NCBI GenBank assembly: GCA_002690445.1
Contig: NZER01000432.1
Coordinates: 1 to 41,246 of the forward strand
DNA from: Candidatus Pacearchaeota archaeon
Lineage (GTDB): Archaea > Nanoarchaeota > Nanoarchaeia > Pacearchaeales > GW2011-AR1
DNA length: 41,246 nucleotides
Reading direction: 5' to 3'
The position numbers and the translations under genes are program-made. Positions within the stretch are counted from its first letter, which is position 1; each line of letters opens with the position of its first letter. The notes beneath the pieces are model-generated. The model saw only the letters and a list, made by a program, of their open reading frames with translations. It had not been told where the DNA came from and made no database searches. Positions 1 to 8,783 of the stretch are shown here, piece after piece.

Positions 1-99
1 CGTATCGATTCGGGTGCTCTCTCCTGGCAAGACGCTATCCTTCAGGTCATCGAGGAGCAGCAGTCAGCCCTTGCTGAAAGCTCTGCTGGGGAACGCGGA
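1..99. repeat. contig-end direct repeat, left copy
   Basis: These 99 bases are identical to 41148-41246. The repeat lies inside a protein-coding gene, and the reading frame entering at the right end continues in the same frame here. This is what a circular or circularly permuted genome looks like after assembly with a 99-base overlap. A true short terminal repeat of the virion DNA is less likely, because such repeats usually lie between genes. Confidence 0.95.
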
Positions 100-768
100 G
101 GGCAGATGTTGCTTGAAGAGGCGAAGGAGGCTCAGGACATATTCAAGGCCAAACAGGATGAGCTTTTCCTCGAGGGCTTTAGCGCTGCCAGGAGTATTCA
201 GCTTCTCCAGGCTGCTACTGATTTTCTTGGTCTCGATATGGCCGATCTGTTGAGGGAACAGGAGAGGTTTGCTGGTGAGGCTGGGGTTAGTCTCACTACT
301 GAGGAGTTGACCCGTAAGGCGTTAGAGGGACTAGAGAAGAAGCTAACGCCAGAGCAGAGGAAGCGTTTCGTTGTTGATATACCAGAGGGAGCATTGGAGG
401 AGGAGCAGAAGATAGAGCTGGGACAAGCGGCCCAGGTAGCGGCAGTTTCGCCCCCAACGCCGGTGTCGATAGAGCAAATGGGTCAGGCCAAGCAATTTGA
501 GAGCGTTCTGGCAAGCCTTCGTGAGCACCAGGGCCAGGACCCGAGCACACTAATCCTTGGTGGAACAGTAAAGATAGGCGAGGCGTTGCCATTCCAGCTA
601 TCTCAGGAAGCTCGGAGAGTAACTGAGAGCTTTATCGAGCAGCAACTTGAGGAAGGCGGCGGGCAGCAGGCAGCGTTTGGGCAGAGAACCGCCGCTCTTC
701 GCGAGCAGCAACGGCCCAGAACGACTCGGTTCCCTGCTCCTGGTAGGGTGCGGAGGTTTTCACCATGA
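1..768 (+). CDS. large helical virion protein, C-terminal part (gene wraps the contig ends)
   Basis: This is the last 255 codons of a 1068-aa gene whose start is at 38709; base 1 is the first base of a codon joined in frame to base 41147. The segment is Gln-, Glu- and Ala-rich and predicted helical, with an alanine- and proline-rich stretch around codons 137-160 and a basic tail rich in Arg and Pro. The stop TGA (766-768) overlaps the ATG of the next gene (765), so the two large proteins are probably translationally coupled. No enzymatic motif is visible. The position between portal and scaffold, with a second giant protein after it, suggests an internal virion or DNA-ejection protein; that function is inference. 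A product starting at the ATG at 106 would only be a fragment. Confidence 0.8.
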   Translation, partial: RIDSGALSWQDAILQVIEEQQSALAESSAGERGGQMLLEEAKEAQDIFKAKQDELFLEGFSAARSIQLLQAATDFLGLDMADLLREQERFAGEAGVSLTTEELTRKALEGLEKKLTPEQRKRFVVDIPEGALEEEQKIELGQAAQVAAVSPPTPVSIEQMGQAKQFESVLASLREHQGQDPSTLILGGTVKIGEALPFQLSQEARRVTESFIEQQLEEGGGQQAAFGQRTAALREQQRPRTTRFPAPGRVRRFSP

Positions 769-3700
769 CGAACGGGAGTGGTCGGCTGACACTTAGGGAG
801 AAATTGGCCCAGGCCCAGGAAGCGTCCCGCACAGGCCGAGAGGCCCGCGGGGGGGCGCCTGTGACTTCGGTTGCGGCTCCGTCTCCTGTCAGTGAGCCCA
901 AAGATGAAGGGCCTGGGTTCTTCAGTAGGCTTGGAGGGGGGATTAAGTCAGGGGTAAGCACGGGTCTTCGTGGGATGATGAAGGGGTTTGACTTCATCAC
1001 GACCCCTGGTCAGCTTGGAAGCCTCTACCTTACCACCTATCTGCGACGAATGGGTGTTGGGTCTCATGCGAACCGTTTGCGCCAGGACAAGATGCTCCGC
1101 GAGGCACAATCCTTGGGAGGCTTCCGGGTTATCGGTGCCTTGAAGCAGGTGCAGCGTGAGCGAGAAGCGTTCTTCTTTGGCGAGAAAATCCTCACCGAGG
1201 TTGTCACTGACCCCCTGTCTCTTGTAGGGTTCGGCTTCCTGGGCAAGATACCACTTGCCGGCCGAGCCCTTGGGCCAATGGAGCATGCTTACATACGTGG
1301 TGTAGGAGCTACCTTTGCGGCACCATTTAGGGGGATTGCGGCTGTCTCCAGGCGTTTGCCACAACCCGCGGTGTTTCGCACCACCGCACTCAACCAAGAG
1401 ACGATCAACATGGGAAAGAACGCCTTTGAGGAGTTCGGGAACGACCAGATCAAGAACATGTTAGACCCGGCTGTTACCGATGATTTCATAAACGTGATGC
1501 TTACAACGCCGGAGAAAGACCTCCCGGATAGTATGAGAAACGTACTGAATGTAGTGCGGCGTGACACCATTCTCCCTGATGAGCTGCGAGAGCTTGCGCA
1601 GTTAGCTGGTATGAAACTGACTAAAAAGCAGTTAGCTGATCTAAGTGGTGAGGTTGCAGAGGCTGCTACAACGGGTTTGAAGAAAGGAATGTTGCGCCGA
1701 ATTAAGAAGAGCAAGGGCGCGCTTGAAGGCGATGATATGACAGCCGAAACACTCAGCGGCTTGGAGGACATGGTAGAGAAGGCGTTGGAGGGTCAGATAG
1801 ACCGCAAGGTAGCCGAGGCTCATGTAATTAAGGCCCTTGGCATGTCGCAGCTTGACGAAGCGGGCACAGAGCTAGTGGAAACGATTATGAATGGGGCCAT
1901 GGGCCGAGTTAGCGGTATTGTTAGAAGCCTGCGGAGCGAGATTCCCGAAGTCGCTGTGCGGCGCATCGCACGGCGAAATGCCAATATCGAGGAGAAACTC
2001 ATCAAGCAAGAGATTGCCACCGTGCGTATGAACCATGGTGTTGTGAGCAAGGCGCTGGATAATATCCTCGACCCAGCCTATAACGCTGTTTGGCGCGGTA
2101 GGTTGGAAGTGCTTTCTGGAGCATTTGCCGAGTCGGTGCTGACCTTTGCTAACTTCGGCTTCTTCAACTACTTGGAGAACGCCTTCATGGTGTTGTCGGG
2201 AGGGTCAAAGCTCCACCACCTCGATGCATTTGACTATGCGGATGTGTTCCGGGGCGAGGACGTGATTACCGACCTCTTAACGACTGGCTCGGGGAAGCGG
2301 GCCGCGGAGGCCACAACCACAGCAGCGGGGGTATTGGGCAAGCCCCGCCCAGGACAGATGCATTTCCCTCTTATGGAAGACGAGCAGATGCTCGGGAAGC
2401 TGAGGACGATGTTTGCGGGTAGGTCCGCAGACCTCAAGCGGGGGACTCACTGGAACAGCTATAGCAAGAACCTCAAAAAGATTCTGGGGGAGATGTCCCC
2501 TGAGGACACCGGCGCTTTGCTGACTAGGGTGGAGGACCTGTCTAAAAACATTCCCAATCCGTGGCGGGATCATGTCTTGAATGCGACTCGCAAGGCCGCT
2601 GCGTCGGGAGACCCTGAAGAGGTCATGGGGGTCATGAAGCTCTTCACCGCTCGGCGTGTCACGCAGAAAGAGGTTGCTCACGCCGTGTCCAAGGCTGATA
2701 TGTTGCCGCCTTGGGACAGGCAACAGTATCTTAACGTGAGAACTGAGGAACAGCTAGTCCAGGTAGAGAAGGCCACCGCAGCACGGTTCGAGAAGGGGCT
2801 TCAGGAAGGTCCTGCGTACATGAGTGCCAGGGTTGATCGGTTTACCCAGAGCTTGCGTAATACGCCGCTCGAAACCGCAGAAGATGTCGCTGCTGCCCAC
2901 AATCACTTTATGAATATGGCTGAGCAGGTCCCTATCACCATCCAGTCTATGAAACAGGCTGCTCGTGCAGGACGTAGGGACTTGATGGAGCAGGGGGTGC
3001 GCCTTGGAGTCGCAGGGCGTAAGGTATTTGCCAATCTCTATGAGGAGTTGGGGGATATTCCAAACATTATCGACAAGCAACTTGGGGATGCTCTCACCGA
3101 ACTACACGCTGCTGCTGCTAGGGTTGGGGTGCCGCCACAGAGATTGAAGTCGCATTTTGGCGCTGTTAGGGCCAAGCAGGTAGCGTGGGCTGACTGGCAC
3201 AGAACGGACAAGGCTGCCCATGACCTTCACTTCCAGCTTCACGGCAGGAACCCTAGAGCAGCAGAGATGTGGGTTGAGCAAAGCGAGGCAGCGTACAACG
3301 CCTTTATTCCGCGTATCAACGAGCTGAACAAGGCTTTCCAAACGGAGAATGCCGACTTTGCTGCCCTCATCTTCTCCCGCGGGTCTCTTCCGATTGACGA
3401 CTTCACCAGTGTGACCAGGGAGATGATGGAGCGGTACAACGACCCTCCCGGCGGCGTGCTGCGGGACCCACGGTTTGATGATCAGTGGAACAAGTTTCGT
3501 AACCAGCAGTCCCAGATAGGACATGAGATACGGCAGGTGTTCAAGGACGCCCCTTTCTCCACACCCGAGCAGCAGGCAGGTCTGAGAACGTACCTGGAGG
3601 GCGTGGCAGAGGAGGCCCGCCGTGCCCCGAAGGATAGGATGCGTGTCGCGAAAGACAGGGCCCTAAAACTAGCCAACGCCGAGGTGGACAGGGCTTTCAT

Positions 3701-5366
3701 CAACTACAACGACATGACCACCTTTGACTATGTGGCGCGGCACATCTACCCGTTCTTCATGTATGAGTCAAGGGTCTGGGAACGGCTTGCGAGGCTCGGT
3801 TTCCAGCACCCCGTTGCCATGGCCACTTTTGGCCCAGAGGGGACCTACTGGCGAGAGAGTGACGATGGCTACTTCCCCTTTCCTGGGATGCCCATACAGG
3901 TAATGCCTACCCGTGGCACCATGATAGGCCGCCTACGGAGAGCATACCGACGCAATTATCCCAACTACGAAGAGGGGGCTTACGGGAAGCTCCTGGACTT
4001 CAACGACACCTTGGAGCGGTACGGGTTCTATGCTGGGCTTCACATCACTGCCCCCGCTACTCTGACAGCACGTACACTTGTTGACCAGGAGGACCTGCGC
4101 CTTGGGGAGTTCATGCCCCCTGCATACGAGACGGCGGTAAATGTCTTGATAGCTGGCGGCGCTGCCGCGGACGTCCCTGGGATTGAAAACCTCAATCGCT
4201 TCTTTGGCAGCAGTCGGTTCAAGGACAGAGAGGTCAATCTGTTCTTGTGGAACAAGGGCATTATCCCCTCGGAGGCCGATGAGGGGCAGCGCCGTGACGC
4301 ACTGAAATGGATGTCCCTTTTTAAGGCTGCTGAGGCGCAGATGTCTCTTACGAGATACCGCCCCGAATCATGGGAAGACTATATTCAGGCCAAGAAGGAA
4401 GCGGACGCTTTGGTGCGGGGCATGACCATGGAGGAGGTAGAGGCAATCTTCGAGCGAGGGCAGAGCTTAAACGAAGTGAAGCCCCTTACCCCACAGATGC
4501 GTCAGATGCGGCGGAGGTTTATTGAAGAGAACCTTGCCGCAACCTACGACCCGGAGCGGATAGACCAGTTCATGGATGGATATGAGCAGGTGAACCGCCC
4601 ACTTCGGAATAAAGAGGAGCGGGAGAAGGCCCGTCGATTGCAACTGTTCTGGAACGAGTGGGGAGATATGCGGGAGGGGCAGATTGCATCACAGGGAACC
4701 GAGGATGCGCGGAGACTCCAGGGGGGCACTACGGGCTTTACTTGGCGTAAACGCCGTGGGTTACACTCTGCTGCTCGAACCGCCGTATTCCCTGCTGCGT
4801 TGGCCTCCGCGGGGTTGACGGAAGAGGATATTCGTGAAGACAACCCCTCGGGTGTTGACCTGGCTATGCGTGACTTCTTTGGAGTCGATATAGCGGAGTT
4901 TACGGATGAGGCCACAGGCGATATCGACTGGAAGAACTTCTTTGCCGCACAGGAGCGCACACTAAGTGGCTATGACCGTATCACACGGGCCGAGACAAGG
5001 GAGTGGTTGGGGCATAACCTAACAGAGTTCGAGCAACTGTATCGCAGGGGCTACGACAAGGGTTATGGGGACTGGTTCGATAAACGTGCGGCGGCGGAGT
5101 GGCATATTGGGAGAGTCGGGCGGCGTGACATCATTGAACGGGCGCTGGCGAGGGTAGAAAGCTCTGCCAAAGAAGAGGCCGAGTTGATGGCACGCAAAGC
5201 GAAAGGGTTGCCTGTGTCCAGTCTCCAGTTAGCCCTTGCTTCCAAGCGCACCTCGGCCCATCGCTTCATAGAACGGATGCAGAAGTCGTATCGTAAGGAC
5301 TTGCTACAGAATAGCCCGGACTTGGAAGAGTGGCTGTTCTGGTTCTTTGATAGGGACATGAAGTAA
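765..5366 (+). CDS. giant virion protein (1533 aa), probable DNA-ejection/internal protein
   Basis: This is the largest protein complete in the linear window. It starts at an ATG that overlaps the stop of the preceding gene. The N-terminal 60 residues are a low-complexity Gly/Ala/Pro segment, followed by long helical regions with hydrophobic or amphipathic patches near residues 140-190. Around residues 977-1005 there is a stretch with FINYNDMTTFDY and IYPFFMYE. This resembles the aromatic YPFF-type signature that I associate with large polyvalent phage proteins (LPD38-like); the match is from memory and unverified. No tape-measure repeats, lysozyme or transglycosylase motif was recognised. 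Its place between portal and capsid, next to another giant protein, argues for an ejectosome component packaged in the head. The exact role is unknown. Confidence 0.75.
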   Translation: MTNGSGRLTLREKLAQAQEASRTGREARGGAPVTSVAAPSPVSEPKDEGPGFFSRLGGGIKSGVSTGLRGMMKGFDFITTPGQLGSLYLTTYLRRMGVGSHANRLRQDKMLREAQSLGGFRVIGALKQVQREREAFFFGEKILTEVVTDPLSLVGFGFLGKIPLAGRALGPMEHAYIRGVGATFAAPFRGIAAVSRRLPQPAVFRTTALNQETINMGKNAFEEFGNDQIKNMLDPAVTDDFINVMLTTPEKDLPDSMRNVLNVVRRDTILPDELRELAQLAGMKLTKKQLADLSGEVAEAATTGLKKGMLRRIKKSKGALEGDDMTAETLSGLEDMVEKALEGQIDRKVAEAHVIKALGMSQLDEAGTELVETIMNGAMGRVSGIVRSLRSEIPEVAVRRIARRNANIEEKLIKQEIATVRMNHGVVSKALDNILDPAYNAVWRGRLEVLSGAFAESVLTFANFGFFNYLENAFMVLSGGSKLHHLDAFDYADVFRGEDVITDLLTTGSGKRAAEATTTAAGVLGKPRPGQMHFPLMEDEQMLGKLRTMFAGRSADLKRGTHWNSYSKNLKKILGEMSPEDTGALLTRVEDLSKNIPNPWRDHVLNATRKAAASGDPEEVMGVMKLFTARRVTQKEVAHAVSKADMLPPWDRQQYLNVRTEEQLVQVEKATAARFEKGLQEGPAYMSARVDRFTQSLRNTPLETAEDVAAAHNHFMNMAEQVPITIQSMKQAARAGRRDLMEQGVRLGVAGRKVFANLYEELGDIPNIIDKQLGDALTELHAAAARVGVPPQRLKSHFGAVRAKQVAWADWHRTDKAAHDLHFQLHGRNPRAAEMWVEQSEAAYNAFIPRINELNKAFQTENADFAALIFSRGSLPIDDFTSVTREMMERYNDPPGGVLRDPRFDDQWNKFRNQQSQIGHEIRQVFKDAPFSTPEQQAGLRTYLEGVAEEARRAPKDRMRVAKDRALKLANAEVDRAFINYNDMTTFDYVARHIYPFFMYESRVWERLARLGFQHPVAMATFGPEGTYWRESDDGYFPFPGMPIQVMPTRGTMIGRLRRAYRRNYPNYEEGAYGKLLDFNDTLERYGFYAGLHITAPATLTARTLVDQEDLRLGEFMPPAYETAVNVLIAGGAAADVPGIENLNRFFGSSRFKDREVNLFLWNKGIIPSEADEGQRRDALKWMSLFKAAEAQMSLTRYRPESWEDYIQAKKEADALVRGMTMEEVEAIFERGQSLNEVKPLTPQMRQMRRRFIEENLAATYDPERIDQFMDGYEQVNRPLRNKEEREKARRLQLFWNEWGDMREGQIASQGTEDARRLQGGTTGFTWRKRRGLHSAARTAVFPAALASAGLTEEDIREDNPSGVDLAMRDFFGVDIAEFTDEATGDIDWKNFFAAQERTLSGYDRITRAETREWLGHNLTEFEQLYRRGYDKGYGDWFDKRAAAEWHIGRVGRRDIIERALARVESSAKEEAELMARKAKGLPVSSLQLALASKRTSAHRFIERMQKSYRKDLLQNSPDLEEWLFWFFDRDMK

Positions 5367-5554
5367 TGGTGACGAAGACGGTTCAGCTAAAGCTTGTCCT
5401 TACCGAGGCGATCAATGGGCTTAGGGCCATTCTTGCACAGACCGGCCATGGCGAGGTGGTCATAAGGGTGTTCCAGGGAACTGAGTTTCAGGTAGATGTG
5501 CTTGTGAAAACCCGTATTGCCAGCAATGGGGGCTTGACAAAACCGCAAGAATAG
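5366..5554 (+). CDS. small hypothetical protein (62 aa)
   Basis: The ATG overlaps the preceding stop (TAATG), which implies translational coupling to the 1533-aa gene. The product begins with a beta/helix pattern (VQLKLVLTEAINGLRAILAQ) and contains a hydrophobic EVVIRVFQG segment. It has no transmembrane segment and no motif that I recognise. It is the last gene before a strong terminator, so it closes the packaging/ejection transcription unit. The function is unknown, but start, overlap and position make it a credible gene. Confidence 0.65.
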   Translation: MVTKTVQLKLVLTEAINGLRAILAQTGHGEVVIRVFQGTEFQVDVLVKTRIASNGGLTKPQE

Positions 5555-5590
5555 TTTTATGTTTATGTTTTAAGCCTCAGCCAAGTAGCG

Positions 5591-5624
5591 GAGGGGCCAG
5601 AGATCTCTGGCCCCTCTTTCTTTT
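5591..5624 (+). terminator. rho-independent terminator between ejection genes and capsid genes
   Basis: Bases 5591-5616 form a perfect 26-base palindrome (GAGGGGCCAGAGA and its complement), followed at once by a T-rich run (TTTCTTTT). It is the most convincing intrinsic terminator in the window. It separates terminase, portal and ejection genes from scaffold and capsid. It could set the dosage of those groups by partial termination, but I saw no clear promoter just downstream. Confidence 0.9.
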
Positions 5625-5642
5625 GTGGAGGAAGAATTAAAC

Positions 5643-6191
5643 ATGACGACACCTAAGCCGGAAGACAAGACGGCTGAAGAGACTCTGACACAGGCTGGCG
5701 AGGGAGAGGATAAGAAGTTCGTCACGGCAGAAGAGTTTAGCCAGATGAACACGGCTTGGGAGAACAGGGTCAAGAGACTGGAGGGGCTTGTCAAGACCGC
5801 AGGTAGCCCACAGATGGTTGCTGACATGGAGCTTGAGGATGCTAAGGAGCGTGTGGTTGCTTTGGAGCAAGAGAACGCCACACTCAAGCTCGGTGATCGA
5901 AGAACCAAACTTGCCGACCAGCTAGGGATCAAGCTCACGGATCTCGATGGTATCACCAGTGAGGAGGGCCTCCGGGTGCTCGAGGTCCAGGCACAGGTGA
6001 ATGGCGATGCTAAGAGCACGCCGACGGGTTCCGAAAGCTCCTCTTCCACGGACGCTGCCAGTGGCCGGGGGACACGCTCTGCCAAGGCGGAGCTTGAGGC
6101 GAAAGACTTCATAAAGGCTTATGCCGACGGAGAGGTAGACGATACCAAGCGAGCTCTTGAAATTGCGGCCTCATGGGGCGCGCACAGCTAA
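5643..6191 (+). CDS. probable capsid scaffolding protein (182 aa)
   Basis: The ATG at 5643 is preceded by GGAGGAAG about 11 bases upstream. A GTG at 5625 is in frame but lies inside that ribosome-binding region. The protein is acidic and Glu/Ala/Ser-rich, with a predicted coiled coil near residues 70-95 (ALEQENATLKLGDRR region). A Ser/Thr/Gly-rich linker follows near 125-145, then a short helical C-terminus. This architecture, size and position directly before the major capsid gene are typical of tailed-phage scaffolds, whose C-terminal helix usually binds the coat protein. No protease motif is seen. The assignment rests on position and composition. Confidence 0.75.
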   Translation: MTTPKPEDKTAEETLTQAGEGEDKKFVTAEEFSQMNTAWENRVKRLEGLVKTAGSPQMVADMELEDAKERVVALEQENATLKLGDRRTKLADQLGIKLTDLDGITSEEGLRVLEVQAQVNGDAKSTPTGSESSSSTDAASGRGTRSAKAELEAKDFIKAYADGEVDDTKRALEIAASWGAHS

Positions 6192-6218
6192 ACACAGCAG
6201 ATAACAAAGGAGGTTGAC

Positions 6219-7106
6219 ATGCCCGGCGAAACTACCACAGCAGCACTCGCAGACTCTTTGCCAACTATGCGTATGGGCGCACGGTTGGTGAGGGAGCAGA
6301 AGGGGAGGATTAGGGATACGGTAGACCGCGTAACTCTCCCCAAAAACCAGGGGAATGTCTGGTCCGAGGTGGACTTCGCGCAGCTCACGGCTTCCTCGGT
6401 CTCTGAGACCACGGATAACATCGACAGCCCTGAGCAGCTTTCGGACTCTCTCATTTCCATCACTCCCACGGATAGCGGTATCCATATCCTCTACACAGAC
6501 CGCACCGCCGATAGGGTCATCGCACAGTCGGCGGCCATTGTCCGAAGTGGTGTGTTGGGGATGAACGCCATCTTGCGGAAGGAAGACATCGACGGTATTA
6601 CGCAGGGACGCACAGCGACTACCGACTTGGGTACGGCGGGGAATCCCCTCACGTCGAGCCTTGTGCGCCACGCAAAGTACCGCATCAGCTCCAATACCAC
6701 CGAGCAGAACGAGGGACCGTATCACATGCAGCACCACGGCTTCTGCCTCGCTGATATTGACGATGAGATGGGCGCGCCGCTGGGGACATACGAGATCACC
6801 GGCGGGGTCACTGCTGATGTCTTGGCAAACTCCTACACCAACGCCCCGAGGATGCTGGGAGCGGTGCTGATCCACGAGAACGGCCACATGTCCATCGACT
6901 CCAGCACCGACTCCGAGGGGTTTGTCTATGCTCGTGACGGCCTGATCCTGGTGGAGGGCCGCGGGGTGCGGACAGAGGTGTTGCGGAGGCCAAACATCGG
7001 TGGTGGGAGCACCAGTGTCTTCATGTACTACGAGTATGCGTGGGGCTTCCGAAGCTCAGGAAATTGGCTCTTCTCAATTACAGCCGATGCTACAGCACCT
7101 GCATAA
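6219..7106 (+). CDS. probable major capsid protein (295 aa)
   Basis: The start has a strong ribosome-binding site (AAGGAGG, then TTGAC before the ATG), as expected for a very abundant product. The length of 295 aa and the place right after the scaffold fit a HK97-fold major capsid protein. Residues 1-50 carry a charged helix (RMGARLVREQKGRIRDTVDR) similar in style to capsid N-arms. The middle is mixed alpha/beta, with Gly-rich turns in GAPLGTYEITGG and an aromatic C-terminal strand region (VFMYYEYAWGFR). I recognise no specific family signature; the call rests on context. It could in principle be another abundant head protein. Confidence 0.75.
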   Translation: MPGETTTAALADSLPTMRMGARLVREQKGRIRDTVDRVTLPKNQGNVWSEVDFAQLTASSVSETTDNIDSPEQLSDSLISITPTDSGIHILYTDRTADRVIAQSAAIVRSGVLGMNAILRKEDIDGITQGRTATTDLGTAGNPLTSSLVRHAKYRISSNTTEQNEGPYHMQHHGFCLADIDDEMGAPLGTYEITGGVTADVLANSYTNAPRMLGAVLIHENGHMSIDSSTDSEGFVYARDGLILVEGRGVRTEVLRRPNIGGGSTSVFMYYEYAWGFRSSGNWLFSITADATAPA

Positions 7107-7182
7107 GGCGTAGGGGCCAGCTAAACTAGGGATTTACCTATCCGGCTAACCCCCGGAAGGACACGGTTAGAAGGAGGAAGAT
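7107..7182 (+). promoter_or_regulatory. capsid-decoration spacer with small hairpin and strong ribosome-binding site
   Basis: This 76-base gap has a short inverted repeat (TCCGG, six bases, CCCGGA) about 20 bases before the next gene's GAAGGAGGAAGAT ribosome-binding site. There is no T-run, so it is not an obvious terminator. It may protect or punctuate the highly expressed capsid message. Confidence 0.35.
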
Positions 7183-7947
7183 ATGACTAGAGGAACATTC
7201 GGCGAGACCAGGGTGTGGGACGACTTCTTGGGTCCAGACAACGACCTGACGTGGGGTGCGGGTACGATCAAGATCGGCAACTTTGGTTTCGTCTCCGTCA
7301 ACGAAGGGACGTATGAGTGGACCATCGACGAGCCAGGCGGGATCGTTGCCTTTACCACCGACACGGGCGATAACGATAACTGTGCCCTGTTTGCGGGTAC
7401 TTTCCAGCCTTCGCTGGGAGGGTGCGAGACCGAGTGGCGGGTAAAGTTCAACTCGGCAACCCTTGGGGCCGTGTACATTGGGTTTTCCGAGACACTGGCC
7501 CTGGCTACCCCAGTGATGCCTGCGGAGTTCGATACCGTTACCATGACCTACAACGGGTCTGGCGGCATGATGGGTGCAAACCTCGATACCGACGCTACTA
7601 CCAACGACTTTCGCATGGTGGGCGGCGACGGCGGGGCCGTCTCGGGTAACGCTGACGCCAACGGTACTCGTGCCAACGAGACGATCACCGCAGACGAGTG
7701 GTACATCGTGCGGACCGAGATCAACCCGGATGGTGGCGGACAGGTTTATGTCGGCCACAAGGGAGACCAGCTCGACCTGATTACTACGAGCGATGCGGTG
7801 CATGGGACCTCGTTTGCAGGGGCCATCGTGACCGCTACCGACCAACAGTACGCGGTCTGCATGTTTGAAAACCGATCTGCCGCTGCTCGTGTGTTCGAAG
7901 TGGACTATGGGTTCGCGAGAGGGTGGAGGGATTGGACGAACACCTAA
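7183..7947 (+). CDS. beta-rich head decoration or structural protein (254 aa)
   Basis: It starts with an excellent ribosome-binding site (AAGGAGGAAG). The protein is rich in Gly, Thr, Asp and aromatic residues with an alternating beta-strand pattern (VWDDFLG, YEWTIDEPGG, EWYIVRTEINPDGGG, QVYVGHKGDQ). These fit a concanavalin/jelly-roll-like fold as found in phage decoration and fibre-anchoring proteins. It directly follows the major capsid gene and is followed by a hairpin, so it may be a second abundant head protein. No catalytic motif is visible. The fold is inferred from the sequence pattern only. Confidence 0.7.
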   Translation: MTRGTFGETRVWDDFLGPDNDLTWGAGTIKIGNFGFVSVNEGTYEWTIDEPGGIVAFTTDTGDNDNCALFAGTFQPSLGGCETEWRVKFNSATLGAVYIGFSETLALATPVMPAEFDTVTMTYNGSGGMMGANLDTDATTNDFRMVGGDGGAVSGNADANGTRANETITADEWYIVRTEINPDGGGQVYVGHKGDQLDLITTSDAVHGTSFAGAIVTATDQQYAVCMFENRSAAARVFEVDYGFARGWRDWTNT

Positions 7948-7960
7948 CCTAAGCAGGTAA

Positions 7961-8000
7961 ATGAGGAGGGGCAGGCACCCCTTTCCCTTCCCCTCCTCAT
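7961..8000 (+). terminator. long GC-rich hairpin, probable attenuator/terminator
   Basis: ATGAGGAGGGG (7961-7971) is exactly complementary to CCCCTCCTCAT (7990-8000), an 11-bp stem around an 18-base loop. It lies 14 bases after the stop of the decoration-like gene. There is no T-run after it, so it may be a partial terminator or an mRNA-stabilising 3' end for the capsid/decoration transcript. Confidence 0.65.
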
Positions 8001-8053
8001 CGCCCTAACAGCCTTTCTCAACTGGGTAGCTATACCCGAAAGGAGCAGGATCA

Positions 8054-8611
8054 ATGCCGGCCTTCGCAAGCTCTTCAACACGTAACGGATGGAACTGGAA
8101 CCTCGCTAGTAGCCGTCTCGAGTTCGGTTATCGCGGGACCCTCATCGGCCATGTCAACGCCTCTGGCCTTACGGTAGCCGCCGGAGGGTTTACGGTTGAT
8201 ACGGGCGGGCTCACTGTAACAGCCGGGGGTGTGACCGTAACGGCTGGGGGTCTATACCTGGCTGCTGGGCGCATCACTGAGACCCTGACAGTGGTAGATG
8301 ACGATAGCCAGAACTTCACCCTGGCTGCCGCCGACATCTTGGCGGGCATCAATGTGCATACATCGGCTACAGGAGGCGGGACTGCGACCACTGACACGGC
8401 CGCCAACATTGTAGCTGGCGTTCCGCTAACCGCCGACGACCAATGCGTGATTAGCTACTATGTCAATGACGGGAACCAGACAGTTACCTTCGCAGGGGGT
8501 ACCAACGTCACCGTAGCTGACACTGGCAGCACCATCCTGACTAATGAAGCGGCGGTATTGCTGTGGCGCAGGGTCTCTGCAACGGCGGTTACTCTCTACA
8601 TCCTGCACTAA
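8054..8611 (+). CDS. repeat-containing beta-structured virion protein (185 aa)
   Basis: The ATG follows GAAAGGAGCAGGATCA. Residues about 38-72 contain four or five copies of a seven- to nine-residue unit of the type GLTVxAGG (GLTVAAGG, FTVDTGG, LTVTAGG, VTVTAGG, LYLAAG). This pattern is typical of a beta-helix or triple-beta fibre shaft. The C-terminal half has a separate beta-rich domain ending VTLYILH. The protein probably forms a fibre, spike or head appendage. The same kind of unit occurs in the tail-fibre-like gene at 9852. Confidence 0.65.
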   Translation: MPAFASSSTRNGWNWNLASSRLEFGYRGTLIGHVNASGLTVAAGGFTVDTGGLTVTAGGVTVTAGGLYLAAGRITETLTVVDDDSQNFTLAAADILAGINVHTSATGGGTATTDTAANIVAGVPLTADDQCVISYYVNDGNQTVTFAGGTNVTVADTGSTILTNEAAVLLWRRVSATAVTLYILH

Positions 8612-8615
8612 GCCG

Positions 8616-8771
8616 ATGGAAGTATCAGTAGAGTACCTCCTGCAACTCCTGGGCGAGGCGCAGGTGAAAGTGTCGCTGCTGGAGTCTGAGGTGAGGCGGC
8701 TTGAGGAGTTTGTGCCCCAAAAGAATGGGAAAACGCTGGTGCGGCCTCCCATGAAAAACAAGCGAGGGTAA
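8616..8771 (+). CDS. short coiled-coil protein (51 aa)
   Basis: The ATG lies four bases after the stop of the preceding gene. The first half is a heptad-patterned helix (YLLQLLGEAQVKVSLLESEV) and the C-terminus is basic and Lys/Pro-rich. It may be an oligomerisation or assembly chaperone peptide for its beta-structured neighbours. There is no Shine-Dalgarno beyond the upstream coding sequence, so it likely depends on coupling. No family is recognised. Confidence 0.55.
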   Translation: MEVSVEYLLQLLGEAQVKVSLLESEVRRLEEFVPQKNGKTLVRPPMKNKRG

Positions 8772-8783
8772 AAGGAGAGCACA

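Noticed and set aside
1..99. 99-bp end repeat as a T7-like terminal redundancy
   Set aside because: The repeat is inside a gene whose reading frame passes through the join, and the length is typical of an assembly overlap.
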